This document shows positions 8,623-9,439 of a stretch of 9,439 nt of DNA, in pieces (position 1 is the first letter of the stretch; each line of letters begins with the position of its first letter). The translations under genes and the position numbers were made by a program. Under the pieces are notes generated by a model that saw only the letters and a program-made list of their open reading frames with translations, was not told the origin of the DNA and did no database searches. The stretch is from Actinomycetota bacterium (GTDB taxonomy: Bacteria > Actinomycetota > Thermoleophilia > Gaiellales > Gaiellaceae): assembly GCA_013821525.1 (NCBI GenBank), contig JACDGR010000108.1, positions 1 to 9,439 on the forward strand. Direction: 5' to 3'.

Positions 8623-8834
8623 CCGCAACTCGCTGGGCGACTACTCAGCTCCGAGGCGTAACACGACTTCTGGCGTTTCTTCGTACCCATGCGCTACTTC
8701 CTCTTCGTTGCCACAGTTAGCTGCCGTCGATCGCTTCTTCCGGGATCGTCGCATCACACCCGGACAGACAGGATCAGCTGGGCACTGCCAACTGGTTGCC
8801 AGTCCCGTCCGACCGAGTCTCTACGGTTCCCCTT
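8623..8834. other. Divergent intergenic region between dpdE and the winged-helix gene
   Basis: About 210 bp without a supported gene. It must hold the start signals of the four-gene minus-strand unit, but I find no convincing -35/-10 pair for dpdE and only a weak purine stretch (GCGAG) before its ATG. A short minus-strand frame from ATG at 8690 (about 33 codons) runs into dpdE and has no support. On the plus strand a TTGCCA (8796-8801) and a TANNNT box (8822-8827) precede the winged-helix gene. No strong long inverted repeat that would serve as an operator was seen. Confidence 0.6.
8822..8827 (+). promoter_or_regulatory. Candidate -10 box for a leaderless transcript
   Basis: TACGGT fits the TANNNT -10 pattern of actinobacterial promoters and ends 7 nt before the GTG at 8835. 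A transcript starting there would begin at or next to the start codon, that is, leaderless. No Shine-Dalgarno sequence precedes that GTG, which agrees. The only -35-like hexamer, TTGCCA at 8796-8801, is 20 bp away, longer than usual. This is inference from pattern and spacing only. Confidence 0.25.
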
Positions 8835-9287
8835 GTGAATCCCGGCCCGGCACTTTCAGATGATTTCAAAGCCACCGCGGCTACCGAGCGCGATCGTCTG
8901 GTTGCGCGCTTCGAGGAGTGCGTCGCCCGGAGAGAACACCTGTCGGGGCTTGCGGATCAGGCAGCGCGTGAGGCTGAGGGCTTTGGGCGAACGATCCGCG
9001 AGTTGGGAGAACTGCTCGGGATCGAGGATCAACTATCGATCACCGACCTACACGACGATCTCCGAGGCCAGCGTCTTCGAGAGGTCGCTGCAAAGGTCAT
9101 CAGGCAGCACTTCCGAGAGGGCGACGTCGTCCACTACAAGCAGTGGTTCGACTTGGTGGTCGCCGACGGGTACAGGATCGGCGGTAAGAACCCTGCGGCA
9201 ACCTTCTTGACGCAGGTCGCCCACATAGGCACCGTGGAGCGCATGGGTCGCCGGTCCGGCCTGTACAGGCTCAAGTCCGCCGCGTGA
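8835..9287 (+). CDS. Small coiled-coil plus winged-helix (HARE-HTH-like) protein
   Basis: This is a 150-residue protein counted from GTG at 8835. An in-frame TTG at 8796 would add 13 residues; neither start has a good ribosome binding site. Residues about 7-62 are charged, Ala/Glu/Arg-rich and probably form a coiled coil. Residues about 76-146 look like a winged helix: a first helix (LREVAAKVIRQHF), HYKQWFDLVV at 100-109, then GGKNPAATFLTQV (116-128), and a C-terminal wing ending in GLYRL (142-146). The HYK...GKNP..TFL...G.Y.L pattern recalls HARE-HTH domains, which are predicted to bind DNA and may sense modified bases or chromatin-like states. The gene is divergent from dpdE with about 210 bp between, so it could regulate the operon or help recognise DNA. 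It could equally be an unrelated gene of the host. The coding call is firm; the function is not known. Confidence 0.7.
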   Translation: MNPGPALSDDFKATAATERDRLVARFEECVARREHLSGLADQAAREAEGFGRTIRELGELLGIEDQLSITDLHDDLRGQRLREVAAKVIRQHFREGDVVHYKQWFDLVVADGYRIGGKNPAATFLTQVAHIGTVERMGRRSGLYRLKSAA

Positions 9288-9386
9288 ACTAGCCAGGCGC
9301 ACGTTCGTTTCAGGCTTAGAGCCTATTGCGGTAGGCAGGGACCCGCCGGTGGGTAGCGAAGTCCGACCTCGTTGCTGAAATTCGAC

Positions 9387-9395
9387 GAGGGAGGG
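9387..9395 (+). promoter_or_regulatory. Ribosome binding site of the transposase
   Basis: GAGGGAGGG lies 4 nt before the GTG at 9400, with the GGAGG core 5 nt from it. The spacing selects this GTG and supports a real gene start at the window edge. Confidence 0.55.
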
Positions 9396-9399
9396 CGTT

Positions 9400-9439
9400 G
9401 TGGGTCTCGTTGTAAAAGACGACGGCTGGCGGATTCCTG
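9400..9439 (+). CDS. IS5-family transposase, N-terminal fragment
   Basis: Thirteen codons from GTG at 9400 read M-GLVVKDDGWRIP and run off the right edge. This opening, a short leader and then DDGWRIPD/E, is typical of IS5-family (IS427/IS1031-like) transposases common in high-GC Gram-positive bacteria, where a LWERI..LLPP stretch normally follows. The DDE catalytic residues would lie outside the window, so activity cannot be judged. The truncation is by the window edge, not a visible mutation. The call rests on a very short match supported by the ribosome binding site and the IS-like terminus upstream. Confidence 0.55.
   Translation, partial: MGLVVKDDGWRIP

Larger units (their letters stand above)
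9319..9439 (+). mobile_element. Left end of an IS5-family insertion sequence (continues past the right edge)
   Basis: The partial transposase start at 9400 implies an IS end shortly upstream. A plausible boundary is GAGCCTATTGCGGTAGG at 9319, directly after TTA (9316-9318). TTAG fits the YTAR/TNA target preference of IS5-family elements. The terminus also contains a perfect 5-bp inverted pair (GCCTA 9321-9325, TAGGC 9332-9336). The right terminal repeat and the target duplication lie outside the window, so the boundary is tentative. The element sits about 30 bp after the winged-helix gene and does not interrupt any gene seen here. Confidence 0.45.

Noticed and set aside
8592..8690. Short minus-strand frame (about 33 codons) upstream of and into dpdE
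   Set aside because: No ribosome binding site, no recognisable product, and it overlaps the dpdE start in another frame; length is expected by chance.
9341..9354. Imperfect palindrome ACCCGCCGGTGGGT
   Set aside because: Short, contains a mismatch and lies within the putative IS end; no T-run follows, so it is not a terminator and does not merit an operator call.
1..9439. CRISPR arrays, tRNA genes, rRNA and tandem repeats
   Set aside because: None was seen on reading the window; nearly all of it is accounted for by protein-coding frames.

Overview
The window is G+C-rich throughout (by eye about two thirds G+C). It has frequent GTG starts, tightly overlapping genes and long antisense shadow frames. 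This points to a high-GC bacterium. The transposase start at the right edge resembles IS5-family elements common in actinobacteria, but nothing here fixes the taxon.

Left to centre (1-8622, all minus strand, read right to left): four large genes overlap end to start as one transcription unit. In transcription order they are a RapA/HepA-like SNF2 ATPase (8622-5380), a RecQ-type helicase with a four-cysteine zinc site (5383-2843), a 314-residue protein with two predicted winged-helix-like segments (2843-1899), and a large P-loop ATPase (1906 to the left edge, still open there). The junctions overlap by 4, 1 and 8 nt. The order SNF2 helicase, RecQ-like helicase, ~300-residue protein, large P-loop ATPase is what I know as dpdE-dpdF-dpdG-dpdH. 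These belong to the Dpd system, which places 7-deazaguanine derivatives in DNA and restricts unmodified DNA. The assignment rests on architecture and order, not on a database search. The modification genes (dpdA-C) and the remaining dpd genes (dpdD, dpdI-K) are not in the window.

Right side: after about 210 bp without a gene (8623-8834) comes a small plus-strand gene (8835-9287), divergent from dpdE. It encodes a predicted coiled coil followed by a winged-helix (HARE-HTH-like) domain. It could be a regulator or accessory of the cluster, or an unrelated neighbour. About 30 bp after it an insertion sequence appears to begin (near 9319). The first 13 codons of its transposase, behind a strong ribosome binding site, run off the right edge.

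Working model (inference): the four minus-strand proteins are the DNA-recognition and translocation part of a self/non-self DNA defence. Two helicases of different families and one large ATPase act together. No nuclease motif is visible in them, so the cutting subunit should lie outside the window.
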